Part shown: one piece after another, positions 35,886 to 45,225 of the stretch
How positions within the stretch are numbered: position 1 is the stretch's first letter
How the letters are laid out: each line of letters begins with the position of its first letter
NCBI RefSeq assembly: GCF_900106945.1
Contig: NZ_FNNE01000005.1
Span: 248,001-312,000, forward strand
DNA from: Marinobacter mobilis
GTDB lineage: Bacteria; Pseudomonadota; Gammaproteobacteria; Pseudomonadales; Oleiphilaceae
Direction: 5' to 3'
DNA length: 64,000 nt
The notes under the pieces: model-generated
Seen by the model: only the letters and a program-made list of their open reading frames with translations
Told to the model about the DNA's origin: nothing
The model's database searches: none
Program-made: the position numbers and the translations under genes

Positions 35886-38800
35886 TCAGCTCATCGGTTC
35901 GCGGAGCCCGCCCTCAGCATCAGCGCCGCCCTGGCGTTTGAATCGTACCCGGAATCCTTCCAGATAGGACAGCAACGCCGGAATCACCACTAGCACCAGC
36001 AGTGTCGACAGTCCCAGCCCGAAGGCGATGGAGGTTGCCATGGGAATCAGGAACTGGGCCTGCAGCGAGGTCTCGAACAGCAGCGGCAACAGGCCACCGA
36101 TGGTGGTCAGCGAGGTCAGCAGCACAGCCCTCACCCGTTGCACAACCGCCTCGTTCAATGCCGCCTCGATGGACAGCCCCCGCGACCGCTGCTGATTGTA
36201 GAACGACACCAGAATAATCGCGTTGTTGACCACGATCCCCGACAGGCCGAACAGGCCGAACAACGACAGGATGGTTAACTGCAGCCCCATCAGCCAGTGC
36301 CCCAACAGGGCGCCCACCAGGGCAAACGGAATGATCGCCATCACAATCAGCGGCAGGCTCCAGGAGGCAAACACCCACACCAGCACCACGTACATCAGCC
36401 CAAGCCCGATAAACAGACCGGCTTTCATGTCCTGCAGGGTCTCACGCTGGTCCGCCGAGCGGCCTTCAAAGCTGTAATGCAGGTTGTAACGATTGGCCAG
36501 CTCCGGCAACACCGAGGCCTCCAGGCTTTCCAGCGCCCGGTCTGCCGTCAGCACCGAGGCATTAAGGGCGGCCCCTACGTCCACCGCAAGCTCGCTGTCG
36601 GCATGGCGCAGGGTCTGGAATCCCTGATAGTGGTCCAGCGTCATGACCTGATTCAACGGCACGAAACGTCCATCCGGCACCCGTACGGTCAGCCGCGACA
36701 AAGTACCCAGCTGTTCCCGCTGAGCGGTTGGCAGCTGGACCCGGACTTCGATCTCATCGCGGCCATCCTGGTAGACCTGGACAATGCGACCATCAAAGGC
36801 GGCCCGTAACTGCCCCCCCAGACTTTCGGTCGTCAGCCCCAAGGCATCGCCAAAGGCGTTTACCCCGTAGATCAGCTGCTCTCGCCCCCAGGGCATGTTG
36901 TCCGTGGTATCCAGCACGCCAGGCAGAGAACCGATGGCCTGAGTGAGCTCGTCCGCCGCCTGGCGCAAACTGAGGGCGTCAGTACCACTGAGACGGATGC
37001 TGATGTCCTTGCCCGGTGGTCCGCCGCGGCGCTCGTCGATGACCAGGTTTTCCAGACCCGGCGGCAGCGCCAGCCGATCCCGCCAGGCAGCCAGAAATTC
37101 CGGATTGCGGACCGAACGCTGATCAGGCGCCACTAATTCCACCATGATCGCCCCCACTTCATCTCCGGTGCGTGATGGCCCGTCCGGCACCAGGGTACGA
37201 CCATAGTTGGTGACAGCATGAAGGATCAGGTCACCCCCGAGGGCCTCCTCGGCCTCGTTCAGGGCCCGCTCCATCTCTTCGATAAAGTCCGCCACCGTGT
37301 CTTCGTGGGTACCGGCCACGAAACTGACGTTGGCGTAGAACACCGACGGCTCCGGGGTCGGGAAGAAGTTGAACTCCAGCCGGCCCCCGGCCAGCAGTCC
37401 CGCAGTCACCAGACTCAGCGCCAACGCCGCACTGAGGGTAATGCCGCGATGACGCAGGGTGGTCAGCGACAGGCGACGAAACCAGCCCTCACGGAAACGG
37501 TCAAAGCCGGCTTCAAAGCGATTACGGAAGCGCGCCACCGGGTTAGCGGGACGGCTCTCGGGCTTGCTGACAAAGGCGTGACGCAGATGCGCCGGCAGCA
37601 CAATGAAGCACTCAAGCAGCGAGGCCGCCAGCACACAGATCATGACGACGGGAATATCCCTGAGGATGTTGCCGATGATACCGCCGATCACCAGCAGCGG
37701 CATAAACGCGGCCACGGTCGTCAGCGACGACGCCAGCACCGGCCAGACCATGCGTTTGGCCGCCCCCTCAGAGGCATGCATCGAGGCTTCGCCCATACGG
37801 AAATGGGCATCGGCATCCTCACCCACCACAATGGCATCATCGACGATGACCCCGAGGGCCATGATCAGGGCAAACAGCGAGATCATGTTGATCGAGCCAC
37901 CAATCCCCCACAGCACCGCCAGCGCTGCGAGGAACGCGGTAGGTATACCCAGTGCCACCCACCAGGCGACCCGCCCGGGCAAAAACAGGTACAGCAGCAG
38001 AACCACCAGCACCAGACCGCCAAGACCGTTGTTGACCAGCAACCCGATACGCTCGTCAATCAGCTGCCAGTTCTCGTCGTAGACTTCCAGATGCACCGTG
38101 GGCGGCAGGCTCGGCAGGGTCTTCTCCAGCCAGGCTTCCAGCGCCTCGGCGGCGCGCAGGGAATGACCGTTTTCCGACCGGCTGAGCTGCAGTTCGATGG
38201 CAGGATAGCCATCACGACTCAGTGCAATCTGGCGGGCGCGGGATTCCTGGCGGATCACTGCCACATCCCCGAGGGTAATCCTCACCTTGTCACTGCTGAC
38301 CAGCGGAATGGAGGCAAACGCCTGAGGGCTGCGGCGCTGCTCAACGGCCCGCAATTCCCGGGTGGCATCCTGTTGTCCCAACAACCCCGCCGGCAGATCC
38401 CGGGAGACAGAGCGCACCCGTTCGGCAATCTGGTCCAGCGACAGCTGCAGCGAATCCAGCCGTTCGACCGGCACTTCGATACTGATCTGCTGTTCCGGCA
38501 GACCATTGATGGAAACCCGGTCGATGCCCCCCTGCAGCAGTTCGTTCTCGAACTGGTAGGCCAGCATCCGCAGCTCATCCTGTTGCAGGTCGCCATAGAC
38601 CAGCAATCGCGCCACTGGCTCATAGCGCTCCACCCGGGACACCAGCGGTTCCTCCGCATCCAGTGGCAGGTTATCGAACTCATCCACCTGTTGGCGGACA
38701 TCATCAAGGGCCAGGATTGGATCGGTGCCTTCGATAAACTCCAGGGAGATTCTGGACACACCCTGGGCGGAAGTTGAGGTCATGGTTTTCAGACCGTCGA

Positions 38801-39032
38801 TATTCCGCAGGCGCTGCTCCAGGGGTACCGTCAGCCCCTGCTCCACATCTTCAGCCGACGCGCCACTCCACACCACCTGTACCGAGGCACGGTCCAGTGC
38901 GAAGGTGGGGAAAAACTGGATATTCATGCGGTTCAACGCCAGAAAACCACCGAACAGCATCACCAGCATCACCAGGTTGGCTGCAACCCGATGATGGACA
39001 AAGAAACCGATCAGGCCCTGGCGTTTACGCAT
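35886..39032 (-). CDS. RND efflux transporter permease (AcrB/HAE1 type)
   Basis: A 1048-residue inner-membrane pump driven by the proton gradient. The ATG at 39032 (MRKRQGLIGFFVHHRVAANL) overlaps the adaptor stop by 8 bases. It has the 12-helix duplicated layout: the first helix followed by a large periplasmic loop, the TM4 Asp pair in LGVIVDDAIVVGED, the second half beginning at about 525 (ITLSAALALSLVTAGLLAGG) and GLFGLSGIVVNNAIILVSFY near the C-terminus. The second periplasmic loop has FFPTPEPSVFYANVSF. Substrates (drugs, detergents, lipids) cannot be predicted. No outer-membrane channel gene is linked. Confidence 0.93.
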   Translation of the reverse strand: MRKRQGLIGFFVHHRVAANLVMLVMLFGGFLALNRMNIQFFPTFALDRASVQVVWSGASAEDVEQGLTVPLEQRLRNIDGLKTMTSTSAQGVSRISLEFIEGTDPILALDDVRQQVDEFDNLPLDAEEPLVSRVERYEPVARLLVYGDLQQDELRMLAYQFENELLQGGIDRVSINGLPEQQISIEVPVERLDSLQLSLDQIAERVRSVSRDLPAGLLGQQDATRELRAVEQRRSPQAFASIPLVSSDKVRITLGDVAVIRQESRARQIALSRDGYPAIELQLSRSENGHSLRAAEALEAWLEKTLPSLPPTVHLEVYDENWQLIDERIGLLVNNGLGGLVLVVLLLYLFLPGRVAWWVALGIPTAFLAALAVLWGIGGSINMISLFALIMALGVIVDDAIVVGEDADAHFRMGEASMHASEGAAKRMVWPVLASSLTTVAAFMPLLVIGGIIGNILRDIPVVMICVLAASLLECFIVLPAHLRHAFVSKPESRPANPVARFRNRFEAGFDRFREGWFRRLSLTTLRHRGITLSAALALSLVTAGLLAGGRLEFNFFPTPEPSVFYANVSFVAGTHEDTVADFIEEMERALNEAEEALGGDLILHAVTNYGRTLVPDGPSRTGDEVGAIMVELVAPDQRSVRNPEFLAAWRDRLALPPGLENLVIDERRGGPPGKDISIRLSGTDALSLRQAADELTQAIGSLPGVLDTTDNMPWGREQLIYGVNAFGDALGLTTESLGGQLRAAFDGRIVQVYQDGRDEIEVRVQLPTAQREQLGTLSRLTVRVPDGRFVPLNQVMTLDHYQGFQTLRHADSELAVDVGAALNASVLTADRALESLEASVLPELANRYNLHYSFEGRSADQRETLQDMKAGLFIGLGLMYVVLVWVFASWSLPLIVMAIIPFALVGALLGHWLMGLQLTILSLFGLFGLSGIVVNNAIILVSFYNQQRSRGLSIEAALNEAVVQRVRAVLLTSLTTIGGLLPLLFETSLQAQFLIPMATSIAFGLGLSTLLVLVVIPALLSYLEGFRVRFKRQGGADAEGGLREPMS

Positions 39033-40266
39033 CCCCCGCCTCCACCACTTCGACCTTGAGGCCTTCAATGGCATTGGGCAGGTGCGTCACGATCAGTTGC
39101 TGACCGTCAACCAGTTCCGGCCCGGCAATCAGCGCCCAGCGTTCACCGTTATCCCGCAGCACTTCACCTCGCTGCGCTATGGTCAGCCGGCGCATGCGCT
39201 GATCCGCCGACACCACATAGACTCCGCTGTTGCCATAGATCGCGCTGTAGGGCACCGCCAGTACGTTGTCCACTTCCGGCCGCTGCAACACCACCGGCAC
39301 CATGGCCCCGGGCCTTAAGGCACCAGCGTCACCGGTCAACTGGAATATGGCCTCGGTACCGGCAGGGTCACTCTCGCCGGCAAAACGCCGCATGACGAAT
39401 TCCTGACCACCCAGAGAGCCCCGGGCCAATGGCTGTTCGCCCTGACGCAGAGCCTGGGCCAGCTCCTCACGATAGGCGTTGGGAACCTGGGCCCGCAGCT
39501 CCAGGCCATCGACCGGGTATACCGACAACAACGACTGGTACTTGCCCACCTGATTACCCGGCGCAACAACGACCCGGGTGACCACGCCATCAAACGGCGC
39601 CATCACTTCACTGCGGCGAAGATCCAGTCGGGTCGCCTCAAGACTCGCTTCCGCTCTGGCCAGCCGCGCCTGCAAGCTCTGCCGCCGCGCGCCGTGCTCG
39701 TCCAGGGCTCGCTGTCGCGCCGCCAGGGTCAGCCGGGCCCGGGCCAGCATGTCGACAGCCCCTTCGAGCTGATCGGCAGACGCCAGGTTACGGTCGACCA
39801 GGGTCCGGGTGCGCTCAAACTGACGTTCGGCATTGGCGACGATTTCCTGCTCGCTCTTCACCGCCTGCAGATCGTTACGGTAGCGGATATCCTCCGAGCT
39901 GAGCTGGGCCCGGAGGTCCGCCACATCGGCCTCGGCCTGCGCCAGCAGTGGTTGCAGGTCAGCCCCTTCCAGCGCCACCAGAAGCTCGCCTTCGGCCACC
40001 CACTGCCCCTCCTGCACCGGCCGCTCGGCCACCCGCGCGGCAACCGGCGCTGCCAGGGTCATCATTTCCGGTGCCTGAACCTGGCCATAAAGCGCCAGCT
40101 CCGGGCGATGGGCCCCTAACGTCACCGTGAGAGTATCAACCCGCCAGCTTCGCTCCTGCGCTGCAATGGTCTGGGGTTCGGGGCGGGTTGCTTTGAGCAG
40201 CAGAAAGCCGGCCACGCCAATGGCCAGGATCAGGATGGGCAGCAACCGTTTACGCGTCTTTGTCAT
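39025..40266 (-). CDS. RND efflux periplasmic adaptor subunit
   Basis: A 413-residue membrane-fusion protein paired with the permease. A single N-terminal anchor (LLPILILAIGVAGFLLLKAT) is followed by the lipoyl-type half (MMTLAAPVAARVAERPVQEGQWVAEGE), a long Ala/Arg/Gln-rich coiled-coil hairpin (about 110-215), the second lipoyl half (DLRRSEVMAPFDGVVTRVVV) and beta-barrel/membrane-proximal domains. No lipobox is seen, so it is membrane-anchored rather than a lipoprotein. It is the first gene of the operon; its upstream region carries repeated TATAG elements. Confidence 0.92.
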   Translation of the reverse strand: MTKTRKRLLPILILAIGVAGFLLLKATRPEPQTIAAQERSWRVDTLTVTLGAHRPELALYGQVQAPEMMTLAAPVAARVAERPVQEGQWVAEGELLVALEGADLQPLLAQAEADVADLRAQLSSEDIRYRNDLQAVKSEQEIVANAERQFERTRTLVDRNLASADQLEGAVDMLARARLTLAARQRALDEHGARRQSLQARLARAEASLEATRLDLRRSEVMAPFDGVVTRVVVAPGNQVGKYQSLLSVYPVDGLELRAQVPNAYREELAQALRQGEQPLARGSLGGQEFVMRRFAGESDPAGTEAIFQLTGDAGALRPGAMVPVVLQRPEVDNVLAVPYSAIYGNSGVYVVSADQRMRRLTIAQRGEVLRDNGERWALIAGPELVDGQQLIVTHLPNAIEGLKVEVVEAGDA

Positions 40267-40364
40267 AATTATAGGCGTCCAAGCGGCGGGTTATATCGTT
40301 ATAGCGTTCTATAGGCTACAGACTATAAGGTACACTGATGCCATCTGAAACCCGGAACTGACCC
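40267..40364. promoter_or_regulatory. Short divergent promoter region with TATAG repeats
   Basis: A 98-base region between the RND adaptor gene and the channel gene holds several related elements: TTATAGG near 40269, GTTATAG at 40298-40304, CTATAG near 40309 and CTATAAG at 40323-40329. The second and last are inverted copies of each other. These may be an operator for an unlinked regulator of the efflux operon, or promoter -10 elements. I assign no protein. Confidence 0.35.
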
Positions 40365-40793
40365 GTGCCCCAGATTATATTGGTCAACATTGTAGTCGTC
40401 CTGCTGGTGGTGGGCCTGCACTACGAATTCCTGCGCCAGCTGAGTGAGATGATGTCCCGCTTTGGTCAGCGCCTGCATCGGCCCCGCATCCTGCTGGCGG
40501 TCCTCGGAACCCTGATTGCCAACACCGTGCAGGTCTGGGTGTTCGCGCTCGCCTATTACCTGATGAACCACAGCGAGGGCTGGGGCTACCTGAGCGGCAA
40601 TTTCAGCGGCTCACTGCTGGACTGCGCCTACTACTCCTTCACCGCGTTCACCACCCTTGGGTTCGGAGACATCGAACCCTTCGGCGCCATCCGTTATCTC
40701 ACCGGCATTGAAGCGCTGACCGGCCTTACCCTGATCACCTGGAGCGCCTCGTTCCTGTTTGTTGAAATGCAACGTTACTGGCCCACCCGCTGA
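40365..40793 (+). CDS. Two-helix K+-channel-like membrane protein
   Basis: A 142-residue protein with an N-terminal hydrophobic helix (IILVNIVVVLLVVGLHYEFL), a second (LGTLIANTVQVWVFALAYYL), a pore loop and a third helix (ALTGLTLITWSASFLFVEM). The loop SFTAFTTLGFGDIEP carries the selectivity-filter pattern TxGFGD of the ion-channel 2 family. The start is a weak GTG at 40365 without a clear ribosome site; a TTG 15 bases later is possible. It has no cytoplasmic regulatory domain. It probably forms a tetrameric cation channel. Confidence 0.78.
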   Translation: MPQIILVNIVVVLLVVGLHYEFLRQLSEMMSRFGQRLHRPRILLAVLGTLIANTVQVWVFALAYYLMNHSEGWGYLSGNFSGSLLDCAYYSFTAFTTLGFGDIEPFGAIRYLTGIEALTGLTLITWSASFLFVEMQRYWPTR

Positions 40794-40927
40794 CGGCAAT
40801 CCTGGCAGACCAGAGGACGGCGATTGATGTCTGTCAACGACGCCCACGTTAGTGGAAATCACGAGGTTATTTTTTATCCGCTCGCCGATAGAATGACGCC
40901 ACCTTAATTTGCCTGAAATGATAAGCC

Positions 40928-43024
40928 ATGCAGCCACCGACGCCTTCCGCCCCCCCTATCGTGCCCGTCGCCGCCAGTCTCGCCGCGCTGGCCAGCTACA
41001 GCAGCAATGCCGTTCTGGTGACCGACACCGAAGGGCTGATCCAGTGGGTTAACCAGGGGTTTGTTGATGCCCTTGGTCTGGCCGGAGCTGAGATTGTGGG
41101 CAGCGCCCTGCAGGATTTGCTGCAAACCCCCAACAAGCCCCTGACCCGCGAGGCGATCGATGACGGCTTCCGCCAAGCTACCGGCTTTGTCGGCGAGGTC
41201 ATGGTGGCCAACCACTGCGCTGACCCGTTGTGGTTCCATATCAACTGCAGCCCGCTGGATCCCGTGGAATCGGGCTACGCGGGGTTCGTCGCCATTCTCA
41301 ACGACATTACCCGACTGATGCAGTCACGTCAGCAACTGCGCATATCCGCCAGTGTCTTTGAGCGCAGCCACGACGCGATCATGATCACCGATCAGGACAA
41401 TCGCATCATCGACGTCAATCCAGCGTTCAGCCGCATCACCGGATACAGCCGGGACGAAGCCATCGGACAGTCACCGAATCTGCTCAGCTCGGCAGTTCAC
41501 ACTCCGGCGTTCTATCAGAACATGTGGGACTCAATCCAGCAGAACCAATTCTGGCGTGGGGAAATCACCAATCGCCGCAAGAACGGCGAACTGTTCACCG
41601 AGCTCCTGTCGATCAACAAGGTCCAGCTCGACGGTCCCGCGCAATGGCACCATGTCGCCGTATTCTCCGACATTACCGAGCTGAAGAATCATGCCGAACA
41701 GCTCAACCGGGTCAGTAACTACGACGAACTGACCGGGTTGCCCAACCTGCAGCTGCTGATCAAACGTCTGCAGCGAAACATTACCCAAGCCGACAGTCAC
41801 GGACAAAAGCTGACGCTGATCCATATCGATCTCGACCAGTTCCGCCTGATCAACAGTCGTTTCGGCCACAGCGCTGGCGATCAGGTGCTGACCGAAGTTG
41901 GCCGACGGCTGAAAACTGCCGTGCGGGAAAACGACACCGTCGCCCGCCTGACCGGCGATGAATTTCTGTTGTTACTGCCGGAATGTCATCATGACAACAT
42001 CGGCCAGCGCCTGCTCACCTTGCTCCACGAAGCCATTGCCGTCGGCCCGGCCAGTGTTCGTCTCAGTGCCAGCATGGGCATCGCCCATTACCCCGCCGAC
42101 GCCAGCGAGCCTCACCAGCTGCTCCGCCATGCCGGCCAGGCCATGCATCTGGCCAAGGACCGCGGTGGCAATGCCTGTCACAGCTTTGACCCCAGCCTGC
42201 AGCGCTACCGGGAGAAACGCCGTGAACTGCTCAGGGAGCTGCACTGTGCCCTGAGCAACCATGAGTTCGTCCTGCACTATCAGCCGCAACTCAATATGAC
42301 CAGCGGCCAGATCATTGGGGCCGAAGCACTGATTCGCTGGCAGCACCCTCAACGGGGGCTCTTGTCTCCGGCAGAGTTCCTGCCGGTGGTGACCGGCAGC
42401 GATCTGGAAATCCCCCTGGGTCGATGGGTGGTCCGGGAGGCCTGTCGCCAATGCAGTGAGTGGTATCAGGCCGGCCAGGATCTCAAGGTCAGCATCAACA
42501 TCAGCGCCCACCACCTGATGACCCCGGACTTTCCCGAGTTTCTCGCCAACGAACTGGCCATTCATCCGGGGCTGCCCTCCCGCAACATCACCCTGGAAGT
42601 GCTGGAGTCCACCGCCCTTGATGACACCCGCCAGGCAGGCAATGTCATTGAAGCCTGCCGCGCCATGGGGTTTGAAGTGGCACTGGATGATTTCGGTACC
42701 GGCTATTCGTCGTTGGCCTATTTCCGTTCACTACCGATCGACCTGATCAAGATCGACCAGAGCTTTGTCCGCAACTTGCTGGATAACAGTAACGACCGGG
42801 CCATCGTTGAAAGTGTGGTGTTTCTTGCCAAACGCTTTGATCGACCGGTGCTGGCCGAGGGTGTGGAAACCAACGCCCACGCCCGCCTGCTCAGGGATAT
42901 AGGCTGCGAGCTGATCCAGGGTTACGGCCTGGCCCGCCCGATGGCAGCGGCGCCCTTCAACCTATGGCTGGCAGACTGGAGCGAAGCGCCGCTGCAACGG
43001 CAACGAGCGATGCTCCAGGGTTAG
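40928..43024 (+). CDS. PAS-PAS-GGDEF-EAL cyclic di-GMP protein
   Basis: A 698-residue protein without membrane segments. PAS domains lie at about 20-130 and 140-255. The GGDEF domain (about 262-420) has TGDEF at 342-346, with the first Gly replaced, and RxxD-like REND at 333-336. The EAL domain (about 435-690) keeps EAL at 466-468, plus LEVLEST, DDFGTGYSSLAYFRSLP, KIDQSFV and EGVETNAHARLL. It is therefore likely to act mainly as a phosphodiesterase, with the GGDEF domain perhaps binding GTP as a regulator. It stands alone. The PAS ligand is unknown. Confidence 0.92.
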   Translation: MQPPTPSAPPIVPVAASLAALASYSSNAVLVTDTEGLIQWVNQGFVDALGLAGAEIVGSALQDLLQTPNKPLTREAIDDGFRQATGFVGEVMVANHCADPLWFHINCSPLDPVESGYAGFVAILNDITRLMQSRQQLRISASVFERSHDAIMITDQDNRIIDVNPAFSRITGYSRDEAIGQSPNLLSSAVHTPAFYQNMWDSIQQNQFWRGEITNRRKNGELFTELLSINKVQLDGPAQWHHVAVFSDITELKNHAEQLNRVSNYDELTGLPNLQLLIKRLQRNITQADSHGQKLTLIHIDLDQFRLINSRFGHSAGDQVLTEVGRRLKTAVRENDTVARLTGDEFLLLLPECHHDNIGQRLLTLLHEAIAVGPASVRLSASMGIAHYPADASEPHQLLRHAGQAMHLAKDRGGNACHSFDPSLQRYREKRRELLRELHCALSNHEFVLHYQPQLNMTSGQIIGAEALIRWQHPQRGLLSPAEFLPVVTGSDLEIPLGRWVVREACRQCSEWYQAGQDLKVSINISAHHLMTPDFPEFLANELAIHPGLPSRNITLEVLESTALDDTRQAGNVIEACRAMGFEVALDDFGTGYSSLAYFRSLPIDLIKIDQSFVRNLLDNSNDRAIVESVVFLAKRFDRPVLAEGVETNAHARLLRDIGCELIQGYGLARPMAAAPFNLWLADWSEAPLQRQRAMLQG

Positions 43025-43026
43025 GG

Positions 43027-43686
43027 TTAGCGATAACGGTGCGGATCGAGCGTCAGTAGCCGTTCCGGGTGGAATACCATGAAACCGGTCACCACCGTGC
43101 CATTGACGAATGCCTCCGGCAGCATGATCAACGGCAGGTAACGCAGGTACTCGTGGACCAGATCCTCCCAGGTGTAGGCGCCCGAGATCCAGAGCATCAG
43201 CACCATGGAACAGCCGGCGACCGCCACAGAGATCGCCGCACCGAAGAACCCGCAGAAGAAAATATAGGCAAAGAAATTACGGAAACCCCGTCGCCGTTCC
43301 CACCCCATAATGGCGTGACTGACCAGCGCCGGCACCATCACCGTGATCAGCCCGTTGGCAGCGAATAGCTGCCAGGGCTCACGTCCGGTCACCACGACCA
43401 TCAACAGAGCCAGCAAGCCCGCCATCACCGCCAGGGGCCAGCCCAGCAACAGGGTCACTGCGGTCATCGCAAAGATGTGGATGGTCAGCCCGGGCGACAA
43501 CCCGGCCCGGATCTGCCAGAGCACGGCCAGCGCCACCGCGGCACCAAACAGGGTATGCTGGATCGCCTGATCGGCCTTCAGCTGCTGCCAGTTGGCCTGT
43601 CGCAGCGCCAGGACAAGAACGACCAGGAACAGCGCCCCGGTGCCAAGCCACTGGGCAGGGGACAGGATGTTGAGGGTCATTCCCAT
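43027..43686 (-). CDS. CbiM-like energy-coupling-factor permease
   Basis: A membrane protein of about 219 residues with six hydrophobic segments, resembling the CbiM/NikM S-component family that takes up cobalt or nickel. Recognisable family-like runs are LTIHIFAMTAVTLLLGWPLA and YLRYLPLIMLPEAFVNGTVV. The start is taken at the ATG 43686, with AGGG upstream; 43680 is possible. The longer open frame upstream overlaps the TPR gene and is not protein-like. No CbiN, CbiQ or CbiO partner is next to it, so it may work alone or with components elsewhere. A 15-base perfect palindrome lies 50 bases upstream. Confidence 0.75.
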   Translation of the reverse strand: MGMTLNILSPAQWLGTGALFLVVLVLALRQANWQQLKADQAIQHTLFGAAVALAVLWQIRAGLSPGLTIHIFAMTAVTLLLGWPLAVMAGLLALLMVVVTGREPWQLFAANGLITVMVPALVSHAIMGWERRRGFRNFFAYIFFCGFFGAAISVAVAGCSMVLMLWISGAYTWEDLVHEYLRYLPLIMLPEAFVNGTVVTGFMVFHPERLLTLDPHRYR

Positions 43687-43736
43687 GGCATTGCCCTGAC
43701 CAACCATCGAAGAAAGGAAAGCGGGCTCACCCGCTG

Positions 43737-43751
43737 CCGTTATGATAACGG
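43737..43751. promoter_or_regulatory. Perfect palindrome upstream of the CbiM-like gene
   Basis: CCGTTAT-G-ATAACGG has 7-base arms around one central base. It lies 50-65 bases before the CbiM-like start, in the right place for a repressor. The inner GTTAT/ATAAC is loosely like gammaproteobacterial Zur sites, but the spacing differs, so I do not assign a regulator. Confidence 0.45.
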
Positions 43752-43825
43752 TAATTCCCCTCCGGGTCGCCGGAGCAAGGCTGCTGACCCCGACTTCAGG
43801 CCAGCCGTGGCAATGTTGTCCGGGT

Positions 43826-44452
43826 TCAGTGCAGGCCGGCCAGGCGGAGCTGTATTTCGTGCCGGCGGCCTTCGTCGGCCAGCGGCCGGTTCGGCCGAGC
43901 CGGTGCCTCCAGCGCTTTCTCGAGATACACCCTGGCACGCTCCGGCTCTCCCTGATCCAGCAGGAAGTCGGCATAGAAGAAATTCGCATCAATGTCATCG
44001 GGGCTGATGCGCAGGGCCTCCCGCAAATGTCGCTTGGCCTCTTCGTCGTTGCCGAACGACAGCGGCCAGCCAGGCACCTGGTAGTACAGGCTGCCGAGGG
44101 AAGTATGAGCGGAACCGTCGAGGGCCGTCTCATCCAGCGCCAATGCGGACTCCAATGACGCCCGCGCCTGCTTCACCAGCGACAGCGCGCCCAGGCCACC
44201 TTTGGCACCGGCGTAGGTACTCAGGACAATGCCCTGCCAGATCCACGCTTCAGGCCGCTGCGGGTTCGCCGACACCAGGGCTTCAGCGTCCACCGCCAGG
44301 GCCTCGAAGGCCCTCTCTTTATCGTCGTCCGCCAGTTGATACTGGATCTGCGCCCAGCGTTGCTGAACGCCCAGCAACTGTTCGTCGAAGCTGGCACTCC
44401 AGGCCTGCACGGCCAGAAGCGAAAGCGTCACCATCAGCCATAACCTTCTCAT
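43826..44452 (-). CDS. Secreted TPR-like protein of the hemolysin/ligase operon
   Basis: A 208-residue protein with a signal peptide (MRRLWLMVTLSLLAVQAWSA) and tetratricopeptide-like helices: WIWQGIVLSTYAGAKG, ARASLESALALDETALDGSA, AKRHLREALRISPDDIDANF and ARVYLEKALEA. No catalytic motif is seen. Its start overlaps the SDR stop codon in an ATGA, so it is the last gene of the five-gene operon. It is probably periplasmic, possibly a scaffold or lipid/peptide-binding accessory. The link to the pathway is inferred from position only. Confidence 0.82.
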   Translation of the reverse strand: MRRLWLMVTLSLLAVQAWSASFDEQLLGVQQRWAQIQYQLADDDKERAFEALAVDAEALVSANPQRPEAWIWQGIVLSTYAGAKGGLGALSLVKQARASLESALALDETALDGSAHTSLGSLYYQVPGWPLSFGNDEEAKRHLREALRISPDDIDANFFYADFLLDQGEPERARVYLEKALEAPARPNRPLADEGRRHEIQLRLAGLH

Positions 44453-45225
44453 TGCGATACTCCTGACAGAAAGCGCCGGATCACCGGCAACTGTTTCAAC
44501 ATGGCCTTGTCCACCAGCCGCGGCAGCAGGCTGTTCAACACCACAAAGAAGCGCTCCGGCCAGCCCAGATAGCGCCGGCGCTGGTCGCTTTCCATGGCGG
44601 CGATGATCTGTGCGGCCACCTGTTCTGGATCATCCATCTGGTTGCCCAGGGCCTCGTTCAGGGCGTTGACCAGTTCCGGGTTCATATCGGTACGGGTCGC
44701 ACGGGGGGCAACATAGAGTACCTGGAGCGGGGTATCCGCCAGTTCCCGTCGCAGTGCTTCGGTGAATCCACGCAGGCCAAACTTGCTGGCGCAATAGGCG
44801 CTGTACCCCGGGAAACCGATACTGCCGAAGGTGGAGCCCACGAACACCAGCGCCCCCCGGCCCAGGGCGCTGAAGCGGGGCACAAAATGCCGCGCCACCA
44901 GCAGGGCGCTGCGCAGGTTCACCTTGAGCAGATCATCCAGGGCCGTCGGCTCGAGCTGGTCGATCGCCGAAAACTGGTTCTGACCGGCACAGTGGATCAC
45001 CCCGTCAATTTCCGGGTACAGGCTGGTAATGGCCGCCAACTGATCCGGCAGGTCATCCGCCGCCAGATCCAGGCGCACCACATTGGCACGGCTGTCGGTG
45101 AATTTTTCCGGGGCCCGGCTGGCCACCACCACCCGCGCCCCGGCTTCGGTCAGCGGCTCCACCAGGGCCTTGCCGATACCACCGGTACCGCCCAGCAACA
45201 GGAAGGTTCGGTTATGCAGCTTCAT
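44449..45225 (-). CDS. Short-chain dehydrogenase/reductase
   Basis: A 258-residue SDR. The ATG at 45225 has a GGGGAGG site. The NAD(P)-binding Gly motif is LLGGTGGIGKAL at the N-terminus, followed by VIHCAGQNQFS. The catalytic Ser is in FVGSTFGSIG and the Tyr/Lys pair is YCASK. The C-terminal region is hydrophobic (RFFVVLNSLLPRLVDKAML), as in SDRs acting on fatty acyl or lipid substrates. It overlaps the upstream diiron gene by 14 bases and the downstream TPR gene by 4. In context it probably reduces or oxidises the product of the ligase and diiron enzymes. Confidence 0.9.
   Translation of the reverse strand: MKLHNRTFLLLGGTGGIGKALVEPLTEAGARVVVASRAPEKFTDSRANVVRLDLAADDLPDQLAAITSLYPEIDGVIHCAGQNQFSAIDQLEPTALDDLLKVNLRSALLVARHFVPRFSALGRGALVFVGSTFGSIGFPGYSAYCASKFGLRGFTEALRRELADTPLQVLYVAPRATRTDMNPELVNALNEALGNQMDDPEQVAAQIIAAMESDQRRRYLGWPERFFVVLNSLLPRLVDKAMLKQLPVIRRFLSGVSQ

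Noticed and set aside
43687..43825. Cobalamin riboswitch upstream of the CbiM-like gene
   Set aside because: I looked for the conserved B12-box pattern (AGCCAGGAGACC-like) and the GCCACTG core in the correct order on the minus strand; they are not there.
43687..44133. N-terminal extension of the CbiM-like frame
   Set aside because: It overlaps the TPR gene in another frame and is rich in Arg, Ser, Cys and Pro without family similarity; the true start is near 43686.
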